DNA of 64,000 bases from Dongia deserti (lineage in GTDB: Bacteria; Pseudomonadota; Alphaproteobacteria; Dongiales; Dongiaceae): NCBI RefSeq assembly GCF_003574735.1, contig NZ_QORW01000001.1:124001-188000 (forward strand), written 5' to 3'. The position numbers and the translations under genes were made by a program. Positions 12,043 to 23,178 of this stretch are shown here, in pieces. Each line of letters begins with the position of its first letter. Position 1 is the first letter of the stretch. Under the pieces are notes generated by a model. The model searched no databases and was not told the origin of the DNA. It worked only from the letters and a program-made list of their open reading frames with translations.

Positions 12043-12840
12043 TCAATCAAACACCCTGGCGATGTCGTCGATGCCGATGCCTTCCTTTTCCACGCGCAGG
12101 AGACAATAGACCACCGCCGGCAGGATCGCGCCGACCACGGAATAGAGCGCGAGAAACGGTATCATGAGGACAAGCGCCAGGATCGGGGCGCTCGCCGCTG
12201 CCACGGCGATGCCGCCGAACAGCACGATTGACATGCCGATTATGGCAACGGCATAGACCAGGAGCAGTCCGAGAATGCTCCAGCGCCGGCCCTTGCTGAG
12301 GTTGGCAGCGCGGCCGAAGCCTGCGAGGAACCGCACGTCCTCGACCACCAGAACCGGCACGACAACGAACCAAGTGACGAAAATGAAGACGAGGAAAACG
12401 GCCGCTGCAATGCCCGCGATGACCCCGATGGATTCGTTCGCGATATAGACAAACACTACGGGCAGGATCGCTACGATCGCCATGACCCCGATCGCTAGTG
12501 CAGCACCCATGACGCGCCCGACCCGCCTGAAACCGCGCGACATCGTGGTGGACGTGTCGACGCGAGTGCCGCGTAAATCCTGGAAGGTGGCATAGGTCAC
12601 CGGGGCAGTGATGAGCCCGTAGCTGAGGATGTTCAGGAATCCGCTGCCGCTCCCCTCGCCGCCCGACGCATCTCCGCTCAGGATGTATTCGATCACGCTT
12701 TGGATGGCGGTCACGATGATGGCGATGATCATCATCGCGACGAAATTGCGCCCGAGCACGGCGAGCGTCATGGACAAGCTGCGTCCGATCGAGAACCGCG
12801 GGCCCTCTGGCGCGATCATCGCTGATGCCAGATCCGTCAT
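12043..12840 (-). CDS. Polytopic membrane protein, copy 2 of a local paralogous family
   Basis: Membrane protein of 265 aa with about six helices. It has the same plan as its neighbours: RFSIGR near residue 16, a central FQDLRGTRVDTSTTMSRGF segment between helices, and the C-terminal YCLLRVEKEG...IARVFD ending. The FQDLRG motif is shared with copy 1, which argues for gene duplication. The ATG at 12840 has GGGGGA upstream. It lies between copies 1 and 3 on one probable transcript. I do not recognise a characterised family. Confidence 0.78.
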   Translation of the reverse strand: MTDLASAMIAPEGPRFSIGRSLSMTLAVLGRNFVAMMIIAIIVTAIQSVIEYILSGDASGGEGSGSGFLNILSYGLITAPVTYATFQDLRGTRVDTSTTMSRGFRRVGRVMGAALAIGVMAIVAILPVVFVYIANESIGVIAGIAAAVFLVFIFVTWFVVVPVLVVEDVRFLAGFGRAANLSKGRRWSILGLLLVYAVAIIGMSIVLFGGIAVAAASAPILALVLMIPFLALYSVVGAILPAVVYCLLRVEKEGIGIDDIARVFD

Positions 12841-12919
12841 GAGTTCCCCCTGATGTCAGTGTCGGTCGAAGAGAGCAACGGCGCGCATTGCGCCGATCGC
12901 TCTCCCCCTCCGCTGCCGC

Positions 12920-13699
12920 TTAGTCGAAGATGCGGGCGATTTCGTTCACGTCGACGCCTTCTTTTTCCGCCCGCAGGTAATAGTAGCTCACCGCAACCAG
13001 AACGGCGCTGAAAGCGGTCACCAGGGATATGAAGACGTATTGAATGATGGTGTAAGCGGTGCCGCCACTGGCGACGATGCCGGAGACGGTTTCAACGATG
13101 AAGCCTACCGCCATGTAGATGATAAGGATGATGATCGCCAGGCTCAGTATGTGCCAGCGTCGGCCGCGCGTCAGTTCGCGGCTGCGGCCGAAGGCCTCGA
13201 TGATGCCCTTGCGATCCACCACGATGGCCGGGATGTAGACCCACCACATCAAGATCAGGATGATCCCCGGCACGATCAGCAGAGCCAACCCAATGCTGAC
13301 GCCCAGCGATAACAGGATGCTGCCGACGATCACTGGTATGACCGATGCCAGCCCGCGCGCGACGCAGTCGCCGATGCTGGCCTTCTGTCCCCGGAGATCC
13401 TGGAACGTGCCGTAGATGATCGCGGCCTGGGTCAGGCTGCTGACGATCATGGTGACCAATGCACCGACACCAATAGCCGTCCAGTTGGGCTGCAGCATTG
13501 TCGGATCGATCTGTGACGGCCCCGACAGAGTGGCGGCGAGCAGCGCAGGATCAAAATAGAACAGGCTGAACAGCAGATCGATCAGGCCGATCAGCAGCGC
13601 CAGAATGCCGAAGCTGACGATATTGCGCGCCAACACGCCGAAACTGTCCCCGATCACGCGCCCGATCGAGAACTGCACCGCACCCGGTTCCGCAGCCAT
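12920..13699 (-). CDS. Polytopic membrane protein, copy 1 of a local paralogous family
   Basis: Membrane protein of about 259 aa with six or so helices. Family hallmarks are QFSIGR near the start, FQDLRGQKASIGDCVARG in a loop, and the C-terminal YYLRAEKEG...IARIFD. ATG at 13699 is chosen because GGGGGA sits 5 nt upstream; an in-frame TTG at 13711 lacks this. It is the first gene of the three-gene minus-strand unit, with an 80-bp gap before copy 2. Function unknown. Confidence 0.78.
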   Translation of the reverse strand: MAAEPGAVQFSIGRVIGDSFGVLARNIVSFGILALLIGLIDLLFSLFYFDPALLAATLSGPSQIDPTMLQPNWTAIGVGALVTMIVSSLTQAAIIYGTFQDLRGQKASIGDCVARGLASVIPVIVGSILLSLGVSIGLALLIVPGIILILMWWVYIPAIVVDRKGIIEAFGRSRELTRGRRWHILSLAIIILIIYMAVGFIVETVSGIVASGGTAYTIIQYVFISLVTAFSAVLVAVSYYYLRAEKEGVDVNEIARIFD

Positions 13700-13972
13700 G
13701 TTTTCCCCCAATTGTCTCCGGGGCCTCTTTCCCCACCCCGGGTCGCGCGATGATGCCAGAGGACGCTAGGACAGACAACCCAGCTTTGGACCCCGGCGGG
13801 ACCGACTCACAGGTACTTCTTGCGATGGTTGCCTTGCTGTCACGGAATAGGCTTCAGCTGCCTTGCCAAACTGCCGATCCTTCATAGGCCATTCGGGTGA
13901 TTGGCGTGAGGCGAACGAACGACTAAATCAGCCTGGTAATACGTTCGCCTCAAGCTACGAGAGAGCTCGACA

Positions 13973-14107
13973 GTGGCAGGCACGACGTCAGATCGCCCCA
14001 CGATCCATCAGAACGCGATTAGTGCAACCCTGCTCCTGGTCGTTCCCGTCGGCATCCTGGCTCTGTGGCTTCAGGATCGGTGGGCCAAGTTCAAAGCGCG
14101 CTTCTGA
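13973..14107 (+). CDS. Possible 44-aa single-helix membrane peptide
   Basis: Short frame starting GTG at 13973 with GAGAG about 8 nt upstream. It is polar for 18 residues, then has one hydrophobic helix (ATLLLVVPVGILALWLQ) and a basic tail ending FKARF. The topology is that of a genuine small membrane protein. It lies in the 450-bp gap between the paralogue trio and gyrB, where I see nothing else coding. No family recognised. Confidence 0.35.
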   Translation: MAGTTSDRPTIHQNAISATLLLVVPVGILALWLQDRWAKFKARF

Positions 14108-14147
14108 CGCGCCACGACGTAGCTAACGGCACACCACACTTGCCGGA

Positions 14148-16604
<2,457 letters not shown>

Positions 16605-16640
16605 TCACTCAACGTCATCGGCTGCTTTCGAGCCGGATTT

Positions 16641-17840
16641 CTAAAGATTGTGGATGCGGCCATCCTCGACCGCGAAAAACTGGGCATGGCCGATCAGCGG
16701 ACGGAACAGATCGCGGTCCGTTCCGGTCAGCCAAGCCTGCAGGCCGAGCGCCAGGATCTCCGCGAACAGGGCCTCGCGCCGTTGGCCGTCCAGATGCGAG
16801 ACCGCCTCGTCCAGCAGCAGGATCGGCGCCTCGCCGCGGCGGCTCTTGGTGAGGCGCGCTTCCGCCAAGGCAATCGACAGCAGCAAGGCGCGTTGCTCCC
16901 CGGTCGAGCACTCCGCCGCCCGCAGCGGTGCGGTTCCAAGCGAACGTCCCAGATAAACAACATCCAGGTCGCTGCGATGCGTGCCCCATTCCGTGACGCC
17001 CGACGCCGCGTCGCTGGCCCGGGCCGCCTTCAGCTGCGCTCTCAGCTTCTCCTCTGCCGCCAGCGCCGGCCCTTCCGTCAACCAGGCTTCCACTGCACCG
17101 GTCGCCGCCAAGCTGGCGCGCGGGAACGGCCCATCGCCATCGGCGAGCGCCAGATTGAGCGCGTCGACCGCTTCGCACCGCGACGCCGCGATCGCGACGG
17201 CGCTGCCGGACATCTCCGCTTCCAGCGCGTCGAGCCAAGCATCCAGATCCGCCGGCGCCGCGCCAACCTCGCCGCGCAACAGGCGCGCGCGTTCGCGCAT
17301 CGCCGATTCATAGCCCGCAATGCGCGCGGCGTGGCTGGAATCGATGCCGGTCACCAGCCGGTCGAGATAGCGGCGCCGGGCAGAGGCGGCATCATCGAAC
17401 AATCCATCCATCGCCGGTACCAGCCATTGCACCGAGAGGATGTCGGCGAAATCGGCCTGCGAGCGCGCCGGCGCGCCATTGATCCGCGCGAGGCGCCGAT
17501 CGCGTCCGGTCTGCGTCTGCGCCAAGGGATCGCGGCCGGTCCCCAGTGCGAATTCGCCGCCCGCGGTCTGCACCTTCGCATGGACCGCCCAGGCCATGTT
17601 GGCTTGGTTGCCCGGGCCGCGGAAATCGATTTCCGACAGCTTCGCGCGATGGAGACCGCTACCCGGCCCGAGCAGCGAAATGGCTTCCAACAGATTGGTC
17701 TTGCCCGCACCATTGACGCCGACCAGCACCACCGGCTGCAGCCCCAACTCCAGCGCGAGATGGCGGTAGTTGCGAAACTGGGTCAACGCAAGATGCGTCA
17801 GCCCGATCACCGCCGCCGGCTGGGCGCCGGTCGCGGTCAT
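16641..17840 (-). CDS. recF: DNA replication and repair protein RecF
   Basis: SMC/Rad50-like ATPase that helps load RecA at gaps with RecO/RecR. Walker A GVNGAGKTNLLEA lies near residue 40, the signature area (STGEQRALLLSIALAEA) near 310, and Walker B/D-loop ILLLDEAVSHLDGQRRE near 340. ATG at 17840 (about 399 aa) gives the best N-terminus before the conserved LALTQFRNYRHLALEL; an ATG at 17879 would add 13 unconserved residues. It sits between dnaN and gyrB as in many bacteria. Confidence 0.97.
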   Translation of the reverse strand: MTATGAQPAAVIGLTHLALTQFRNYRHLALELGLQPVVLVGVNGAGKTNLLEAISLLGPGSGLHRAKLSEIDFRGPGNQANMAWAVHAKVQTAGGEFALGTGRDPLAQTQTGRDRRLARINGAPARSQADFADILSVQWLVPAMDGLFDDAASARRRYLDRLVTGIDSSHAARIAGYESAMRERARLLRGEVGAAPADLDAWLDALEAEMSGSAVAIAASRCEAVDALNLALADGDGPFPRASLAATGAVEAWLTEGPALAAEEKLRAQLKAARASDAASGVTEWGTHRSDLDVVYLGRSLGTAPLRAAECSTGEQRALLLSIALAEARLTKSRRGEAPILLLDEAVSHLDGQRREALFAEILALGLQAWLTGTDRDLFRPLIGHAQFFAVEDGRIHNL

Positions 17841-17883
17841 CGTATCCTGAGTCCTTGGTTCCTGCGCGTACCCTGCCAAGCCG

Positions 17884-19002
17884 TCACACTCGCATCGGCA
17901 TCAGCACGTAGAGCGCCATGGCGTCGGCCATATCGCGCACCAGGGTGGGCGCGACCGCATCGGCCAACACCATCTGCAGGCCATCGCCGTCGACCTCGTC
18001 GGCCACATCCAACAGATAGCGAGCGTTGAAGCCGATTTCGAGGGCCGCGCCCTCATATTTGACTTCCAGCTCTTCCATCGCCGTGCCGTTCTCGGGCGAG
18101 GTGGCCGAGATCACGACCGAGCCTGATTTGAGGCTGAGCTTCACGGCACGCGACTTCTCGCTGGAAATGGTGGAGACACGATCGACCGCGTCGCGGAACT
18201 CGCGCCGGTCGACTTCCAGGGTCTTGTCGTTGCCGGTCGGGATGACCCGCTGATAGTCCGGGAAGGAGCCGTCGATCAGCTTCGAGGTCAGCACGATATC
18301 GTTGAAGGCGAAGCGCACGCGGGTGTCGGACAGCGAGACCTCCACCGCGCCGTCGACTTCCTCGATCAGCTTGCGCACCTCGCCCACCATCTTGCGCGGG
18401 ATGATGACGCCGGGGATGTTTTCCGCCCCGTCCGGCAGCGGCATCTCGACCCGCGCCAGGCGGTGGCCGTCGGTCGCGACCGCGCGCAGCGCATGCTGCT
18501 TGCTGCCGGTGTGGGCGTGCAGGTAGATGCCGTTGAGGTAGTAGCGCGTCTCCTCGGTCGAGATCGCAAAGCGCGTATGGTCGATCAGGCTGCGCAGATC
18601 GACCGCCGCGATCGGAAAGCGATGCGGCAGCTCTCCGGCGGCCGTGGAGGGGAAATCCTCCTTGGGCAGGGTCTGCAGCGTGAAGCGCGACCGGCCGGCC
18701 CGGATCGCCACCTGACCGCCGTCGCCGGCCAGCTCCAGCTGGACCTGGGAGCCTTCGGGCAGCTTGCGCACGATGTCGTAGAGCATGTGAGCCGGGACCG
18801 TCGCCGCGCCCGGCGCGGCGATCTCCCCCGGTGCATGGTCGACAATCGCCAGGTCCATATCGGTGGCGGTCAAAGCCAGCCGTTCGCCTTTGGCTTCCAG
18901 CAGCACGTTGCTGAGGATCGGAATGGTGTTGCGCCGTTCCACCACGCTCTGCACGTGCCCCAGGGATTTCAGCAATGCCGTCCGTTCGATCGTCAGTTTC
19001 AT
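17884..19002 (-). CDS. dnaN: DNA polymerase III sliding clamp (beta subunit)
   Basis: Processivity clamp, 372 aa, the usual length for three clamp domains. The N-terminus MKLTIERTALLKSLGHVQSV, the NTIPILSNVLLEA segment and the C-terminus ADAMALYVLMPMRV (clamp hallmark YV-MPMR) are diagnostic. It lies between dnaA and recF, separated from dnaA by a 356-bp spacer and from recF by about 43 bp. Confidence 0.99.
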   Translation of the reverse strand: MKLTIERTALLKSLGHVQSVVERRNTIPILSNVLLEAKGERLALTATDMDLAIVDHAPGEIAAPGAATVPAHMLYDIVRKLPEGSQVQLELAGDGGQVAIRAGRSRFTLQTLPKEDFPSTAAGELPHRFPIAAVDLRSLIDHTRFAISTEETRYYLNGIYLHAHTGSKQHALRAVATDGHRLARVEMPLPDGAENIPGVIIPRKMVGEVRKLIEEVDGAVEVSLSDTRVRFAFNDIVLTSKLIDGSFPDYQRVIPTGNDKTLEVDRREFRDAVDRVSTISSEKSRAVKLSLKSGSVVISATSPENGTAMEELEVKYEGAALEIGFNARYLLDVADEVDGDGLQMVLADAVAPTLVRDMADAMALYVLMPMRV

Positions 19003-19358
19003 GGTCCTCGCAACCCCATCGCAAATCTCCGGCGACCGGCTCGCAGAGGCTGGAAATCAGGGCTCCAGCCGCTCCGATCGCTGCTTATTTTTTCCTTGCT
19101 GGAGTGCCCGGAGAAGCCCGGCAGATCGGCCCGAATCAAAGGCTCCATACAGCAAGCCAGGGATTATATCAGGTGAGGCGGGAAGCAACAGCCAAAAGCG
19201 CACCAAATACCCGCCCAGAAAGGCGAAACGGCCCTGCCGGACGGTCGTTTTTCAGGCCATTTCTGCGGTCTTCGCCTGGGGTCGGCGGCCGATCTTCAGG
19301 GTCGGCCTGCCGACCGCCTCGGCACCCCCTACGCACCCCCAAGAACGCGGGAAAAACC
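19003..19358. other. Spacer between dnaA and dnaN
   Basis: About 356 bp without a convincing gene on either strand. It must carry the dnaN promoter, or a dnaA read-through leader. An A/T-rich patch lies near 19084-19094 and a repeated GGTCGGC-type element near 19275-19315. I found no clear match to the TTATCCACA DnaA box by eye. Confidence 0.5.
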
Positions 19359-20765
19359 TCAGCCGTCCAACATGCGGCGCAGCAGATCGACATCCTCGGC
19401 GAAGCCGCTGTCGGCGGTGCAAAGCTCCTCGACCTTCTTGACGGCGTGCATGACCGTGGTGTGATCGCGCCCGCCGAACTTGCGGCCGATCTCCGGCAGC
19501 GAGCGCGTCGTCAGCTGCTTGGCCAGAAACATGGCGATCTGGCGTGGCCGTGCGACCTGGCGAGCGCGGCGTGGCGACTGCATGTCCGCCAGCTTGATGT
19601 TGAAATGCTCGGCCACCCGCTTCTGGATTTCTTCGATCGTCACCCGGCGGTCGTTCGCGCGCAGCAGGTCGCGCAACAGCTCCTGGGCGGATTCCAGCGT
19701 CACGGGATGGCCGACGAGCGTGGCGTGGGCGGTGATGCGGGTGAGTGCCCCTTCCAGCTCGCGCACGTTCGAGGAGATGCGGTGAGCCAGGAACTCCAGC
19801 ACCTTGTGCGGGATCGGCACGCCCGACTGCTCAGCGCGCGATTGCAGGATGCCGAGACGCAATTCGTATGTGGTTGGATGAATGTCGGCCACTAGGCCCC
19901 AGCCGAGGCGCGAGCGCATGCGCTCCTCCAGCCCCTCGAGGTCGGAGGGCGACTTGTCGGCGGAGAGCACGACCTGCCGGTTCTGGTCGGCGAGCGCGTT
20001 GAAGGTGTGGAAGAACTCTTCCTGGGTCGAATCCTTGCCGATGATGAACTGCACGTCATCCACCATCAAGATGTCGACGGAGCGGAACAGCTCCTTGAAC
20101 GACATGGTATTCTTGTTCCGGATGGCGCGGATGAACTGGTACATGAACTTTTCGGCCGAGAGATAGATGACCTTCTTCTCCGGCTTCTTGGTGCGGATGT
20201 GCCAGGCGATGGCGTTCATCAGGTGGGTCTTGCCGAGCCCGACGCCGCCATAGAGGAACAAGGGATTGAAGGGCACGCTGTCGGCTTCCGCCACGCGCAA
20301 GGCTGCCGCATGCGCCAGCTCATTGGACTTGCCGACCACGAAATTCTCGAACGTGAGGCGCGGATCCAAGGGCGCCGAGACACTTTCGACGCTGTCGTCA
20401 TCGCGCACGGGCGTCGCGGGGATGGGCGACGTGCTGACCGGCGTGTCTTCGTTCGCCGCCTCATCGAGATTGTCGAGGTCGAGATCAGGCACCGGGCGAT
20501 GAGCATCGACAATGACTTCGACCGATCGCACCTCCGGATTTTCCGAGCTCCAGAGCGCCTTCAGCCGGTCCGCGTAGTGCGTCGCCACCCAGTCGCGCAT
20601 GAAGCGCGACGGCACTGAGACGCGCAGATCGGGCCCCCGCTTGCCGGCAAGGTTGAGTGGCTTCAGCCATGACCGGAACGTCGCTTCGCCGAATTCGGCT
20701 CTCAGCCGGCCACGCACGCGCGCCCATTGCGCATTCAGCATGGAATCGCTGTTCAATTCCGTCAT
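19359..20765 (-). CDS. dnaA: Chromosomal replication initiator protein DnaA
   Basis: Replication initiator, about 468 aa. Domain I starts MLNAQWARVRGRLRAEFGEA. Domain III carries Walker A GGVGLGKTHLMNAI and Walker B ILMVDDVQFI. Domain IV ends with the DnaA-box recognition signature GRDHTTVMHAVKKVEEL. ATG at 20765 is chosen for a GGGGGG ribosome-binding site 6 nt upstream; upstream in-frame ATGs at 20801 and 20903 would run into the rhodanese gene and lack conservation. Confidence 0.98.
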   Translation of the reverse strand: MTELNSDSMLNAQWARVRGRLRAEFGEATFRSWLKPLNLAGKRGPDLRVSVPSRFMRDWVATHYADRLKALWSSENPEVRSVEVIVDAHRPVPDLDLDNLDEAANEDTPVSTSPIPATPVRDDDSVESVSAPLDPRLTFENFVVGKSNELAHAAALRVAEADSVPFNPLFLYGGVGLGKTHLMNAIAWHIRTKKPEKKVIYLSAEKFMYQFIRAIRNKNTMSFKELFRSVDILMVDDVQFIIGKDSTQEEFFHTFNALADQNRQVVLSADKSPSDLEGLEERMRSRLGWGLVADIHPTTYELRLGILQSRAEQSGVPIPHKVLEFLAHRISSNVRELEGALTRITAHATLVGHPVTLESAQELLRDLLRANDRRVTIEEIQKRVAEHFNIKLADMQSPRRARQVARPRQIAMFLAKQLTTRSLPEIGRKFGGRDHTTVMHAVKKVEELCTADSGFAEDVDLLRRMLDG

Positions 20766-20797
20766 TGATGCCCCCCGGTAATCCTGCGTACGCGCCT

Positions 20798-21217
20798 TCA
20801 TTGCTGCACCCACGGCAGATTGCTGGCCTTCCAGCCGTTGGTCGTGCCGCGATGGCCGTGGCCATCGACGTCCCCCTCGAAGCCGCCAGCGACATTGAAA
20901 CACTTGCCATAACCTGCCGCAGTCAGCGCCTGAGCCGCCGACCTGGAGCGAGCGCCGCTACGGCAGATGAAATAAAGCGGCGCGCTTGTGTCCCCGCCGG
21001 TCAATTGCTCGACCTTGGCGACGAACTCGGGATCGATCTGCATCTGCGGATAGACCTGCCAGCAGACGAAGCCTGTCTTCTTGCCCAGGCTGCGCAGGTC
21101 GGGGATGCCGACGAAGTTCCATTCCGGCTGCGTGCGCACATCGATCAGCACGGCCTTGGGGTCCTGGGAAAGCCCCTGCCATGCGTCCGTCGGCGATACG
21201 TCCCCTGCGTAGCTCAT
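20798..21217 (-). CDS. Rhodanese-domain protein
   Basis: Single rhodanese domain, 139 aa. It contains VLIDVRTQPEWNFVGIPDL (CH2A-like) and the active-site loop FICRSGARSRSAA, with the catalytic Cys in CRSGARSR, a six-residue loop as in sulfur-transfer rhodaneses. A role in sulfur transfer or detoxification is likely, but the acceptor is unknown. It lies 32 bp upstream of dnaA on the same strand, so dnaA could be partly co-transcribed with it. Confidence 0.9.
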   Translation of the reverse strand: MSYAGDVSPTDAWQGLSQDPKAVLIDVRTQPEWNFVGIPDLRSLGKKTGFVCWQVYPQMQIDPEFVAKVEQLTGGDTSAPLYFICRSGARSRSAAQALTAAGYGKCFNVAGGFEGDVDGHGHRGTTNGWKASNLPWVQQ

Positions 21218-21900
21218 GCTGTCACCGCTGCGCCCACTTTGTTCAAAATCACTGCAGACCCCGCATCGCAGCGGGATTCAACCATCGGGCGACCGCCGCT
21301 CAGTTCGCTCGAGCGGTCACCGTTTCGCCGGACCGACCCTCGGAATCAGGCCGATCCGGCGCCACTAGGGCGCAACTCTCGATTGAAATAGTCGTTACAC
21401 ATCGATGGGGTCGGCAGGGATCCGACCGATCTGTCTCGATTAGCCGACAGGTCTGTGGCGCGATCGCAACAGCGGACCCCTCCAGCCATGCTCGACAAGC
21501 CTTGGGGCATCCAATCGTCCACTGCCCCAGCAGTTGTCTGAGGAGTGGGCGTTAACATCTTGACCTGCAGCATATCTGCCTGATTTTTTTACGTTTTTGT
21601 CCCTAGCCCGACTGCCGCACGGAGGCGCGGCACCCCTGTTTTTGGCTGGGGATAACTCTAATACTTGGCTCTCCCGGCGCGCAACATGACCGAATCGAGA
21701 ACGCACAAACTGTCATGAATGGGGGCCCGACTGTGGCCGACTCGCAACAGAAATTGGTCACACAATATCGCAACGCAGGGTGGCGCAGGCACGCGACTTG
21801 GCCTGTAAATAGTGATCGCCGCGAAGCGGACTTCGCGGCGATGGTAACGATTGCTGTCGGTTAGCAGCCGAACCTGATGAGGTTCGCGAAGCTGTAACAA
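21218..21900. other. Gene-free region upstream of the dnaA block; candidate chromosomal origin
   Basis: 683 bp with no credible gene, between the rhodanese/dnaA block and rpsT. It holds a DnaA-box-like TGGGGATAA at 21647-21655 (one mismatch to the reverse complement of TTATCCACA), a T-rich patch at 21581-21600 (TGATTTTTTTACGTTTTTGT), and at least three GANTC sites (near 21274, 21341 and 21692), which CcrM-type methylases use in alphaproteobacteria. The rpsT terminator lies at its right end. Origin function is inferred from position; the box evidence is weak. Confidence 0.4.
21815..21842 (-). terminator. Hairpin terminator downstream of rpsT
   Basis: Perfect inverted repeat: arms ATCGCCGCGAAG and CTTCGCGGCGAT (12 bp) with a CGGA loop, about 60 bp past the rpsT stop. 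Read on the minus strand it is followed by a weakly T-rich stretch (CACTATTTAC), so it may be only partly Rho-independent. Confidence 0.65.
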
Positions 21901-22164
21901 TCAGCCGAGGGCCTTCAGGCGCTTGGTCAGGCGCGAGATCTTGCGGGCCACCGTGTTGCGGTGCACCACGCCCTTGGTGACGCCGCGTTGCATCGCCGGC
22001 TGAGCAGCCCGCAGAGCAGCCTCCGCCGCCGCCTTGTTGCCGGAAGCGAGGGCGGTCTCGACCTTCTTCACTTCGGTCTTGATCTGGCTGACGCGTGCGC
22101 GGTTCCGCAGCGTGCGCTTGGGCGTCTGGCGGATGCGCTTTTCAGCCGACTTATGATGAGCCAT
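21901..22164 (-). CDS. rpsT: 30S ribosomal protein S20
   Basis: Primary 16S rRNA-binding protein of the small subunit, 87 aa, highly basic and all helical. It begins [20 protein letters not shown] and contains the conserved [19 protein letters not shown] block near the C-terminus. It is monocistronic on the minus strand with its own hairpin terminator. rpsT beside the dnaA region is common in alphaproteobacteria. Confidence 0.98.
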   Translation of the reverse strand: MAHHKSAEKRIRQTPKRTLRNRARVSQIKTEVKKVETALASGNKAAAEAALRAAQPAMQRGVTKGVVHRNTVARKISRLTKRLKALG

Positions 22165-22332
22165 GAGACATTTATCCGTATGGGTCGGTCAAACTCGGGC
22201 GCGGGTTATATAGGGGGTGCCCGGCGAGGTCAACCCAGCGGCCAGAAACGCCATTCGGACCTCGGCGACCGCCCTATGGACGAATGGGCCACGGCAGAGC
22301 ATATACCTGACGCAACCAAACTGAGGATGGAC

Positions 22333-23178
22333 ATGGCGGCGCTGCCGTTCCTGAAGATGCACGGGCTGGGGAATGATTTCGTGGTGATCGACCTGCGCGA
22401 TCGCCCGGTCTCGCTCACCCTGCCCCAGCGCCGCTGGATCGCCGACCGCAGGCGAGGCATCGGCTGCGACCAGCTCATCCTCCTGGAGCCGCCGCGGCAG
22501 CGGGTGGCGGACGTCTTCATGCGCATCCACAATCCCGATGGCGGCGAGGCTGGCGCCTGCGGCAATGCCACGCGCTGCGTCGCCGCCAAGGTAATGGCGG
22601 AGAAGGCAACCGGCCATGTCATCGTGGAGACCGTCTCCGGCCTGCTGGACGCCGATGTGGTGGAGAGCGGGCGCATCGCCGTCGACATGGGCCTGGTCAA
22701 GCTGGACTGGCGGGAGATCCCGGTGGCGGAGCCCTGCGACACGCTGCATCTTCCGCTCAGCCTCGGGCCGCTCGCCGACCCCGTCGGGGTGAATGTCGGA
22801 AACCCGCATGCTGTGTTCTTTGTAGCCGACGCGGAGAAGGTTGACCTTGCCAGCCTCGGCCCTGTGCTGGAGCGCCATCGCCTGTTTCCCGAGCGCGCCA
22901 ATATCGAACTGGCGCAGATCGTGGGCCCCGAGCGCATCCGCATGCGGGTATGGGAGCGTGGCGCGGGGATTACCCAAGCCTGCGGCAGCGGCGCATGCGC
23001 GACCTTGGTTGCGGCTGCGCGGCGCAAGCTCACCGGCCGCAGCGCGACCGTCGTGCTGGACGGCGGGGAGCTACTGATCGAGTGGCTGCCGGACAACCAC
23101 GTGCGCATGACCGGCGGCTGGACAGAGAGCTTCCGCGGCGAGATCGATTTTGCCGAACTGGAGCGCGCCGTTGCCTGA
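22333..23178 (+). CDS. dapF: Diaminopimelate epimerase
   Basis: Converts LL- to meso-diaminopimelate for lysine and peptidoglycan synthesis; PLP-independent, cytoplasmic, about 281 aa. The two catalytic cysteines are in ACGNATRC and ITQACGSGACAT. The N-terminal FLKMHGLGNDFVVIDLR block is diagnostic. ATG at 22333 is preferred because TGAGG lies 6 nt upstream; the ATG at 22327 abuts this site. Its stop overlaps the mtaB start, beginning a coupled dapF-mtaB-ftsY operon. Confidence 0.97.
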   Translation: MAALPFLKMHGLGNDFVVIDLRDRPVSLTLPQRRWIADRRRGIGCDQLILLEPPRQRVADVFMRIHNPDGGEAGACGNATRCVAAKVMAEKATGHVIVETVSGLLDADVVESGRIAVDMGLVKLDWREIPVAEPCDTLHLPLSLGPLADPVGVNVGNPHAVFFVADAEKVDLASLGPVLERHRLFPERANIELAQIVGPERIRMRVWERGAGITQACGSGACATLVAAARRKLTGRSATVVLDGGELLIEWLPDNHVRMTGGWTESFRGEIDFAELERAVA

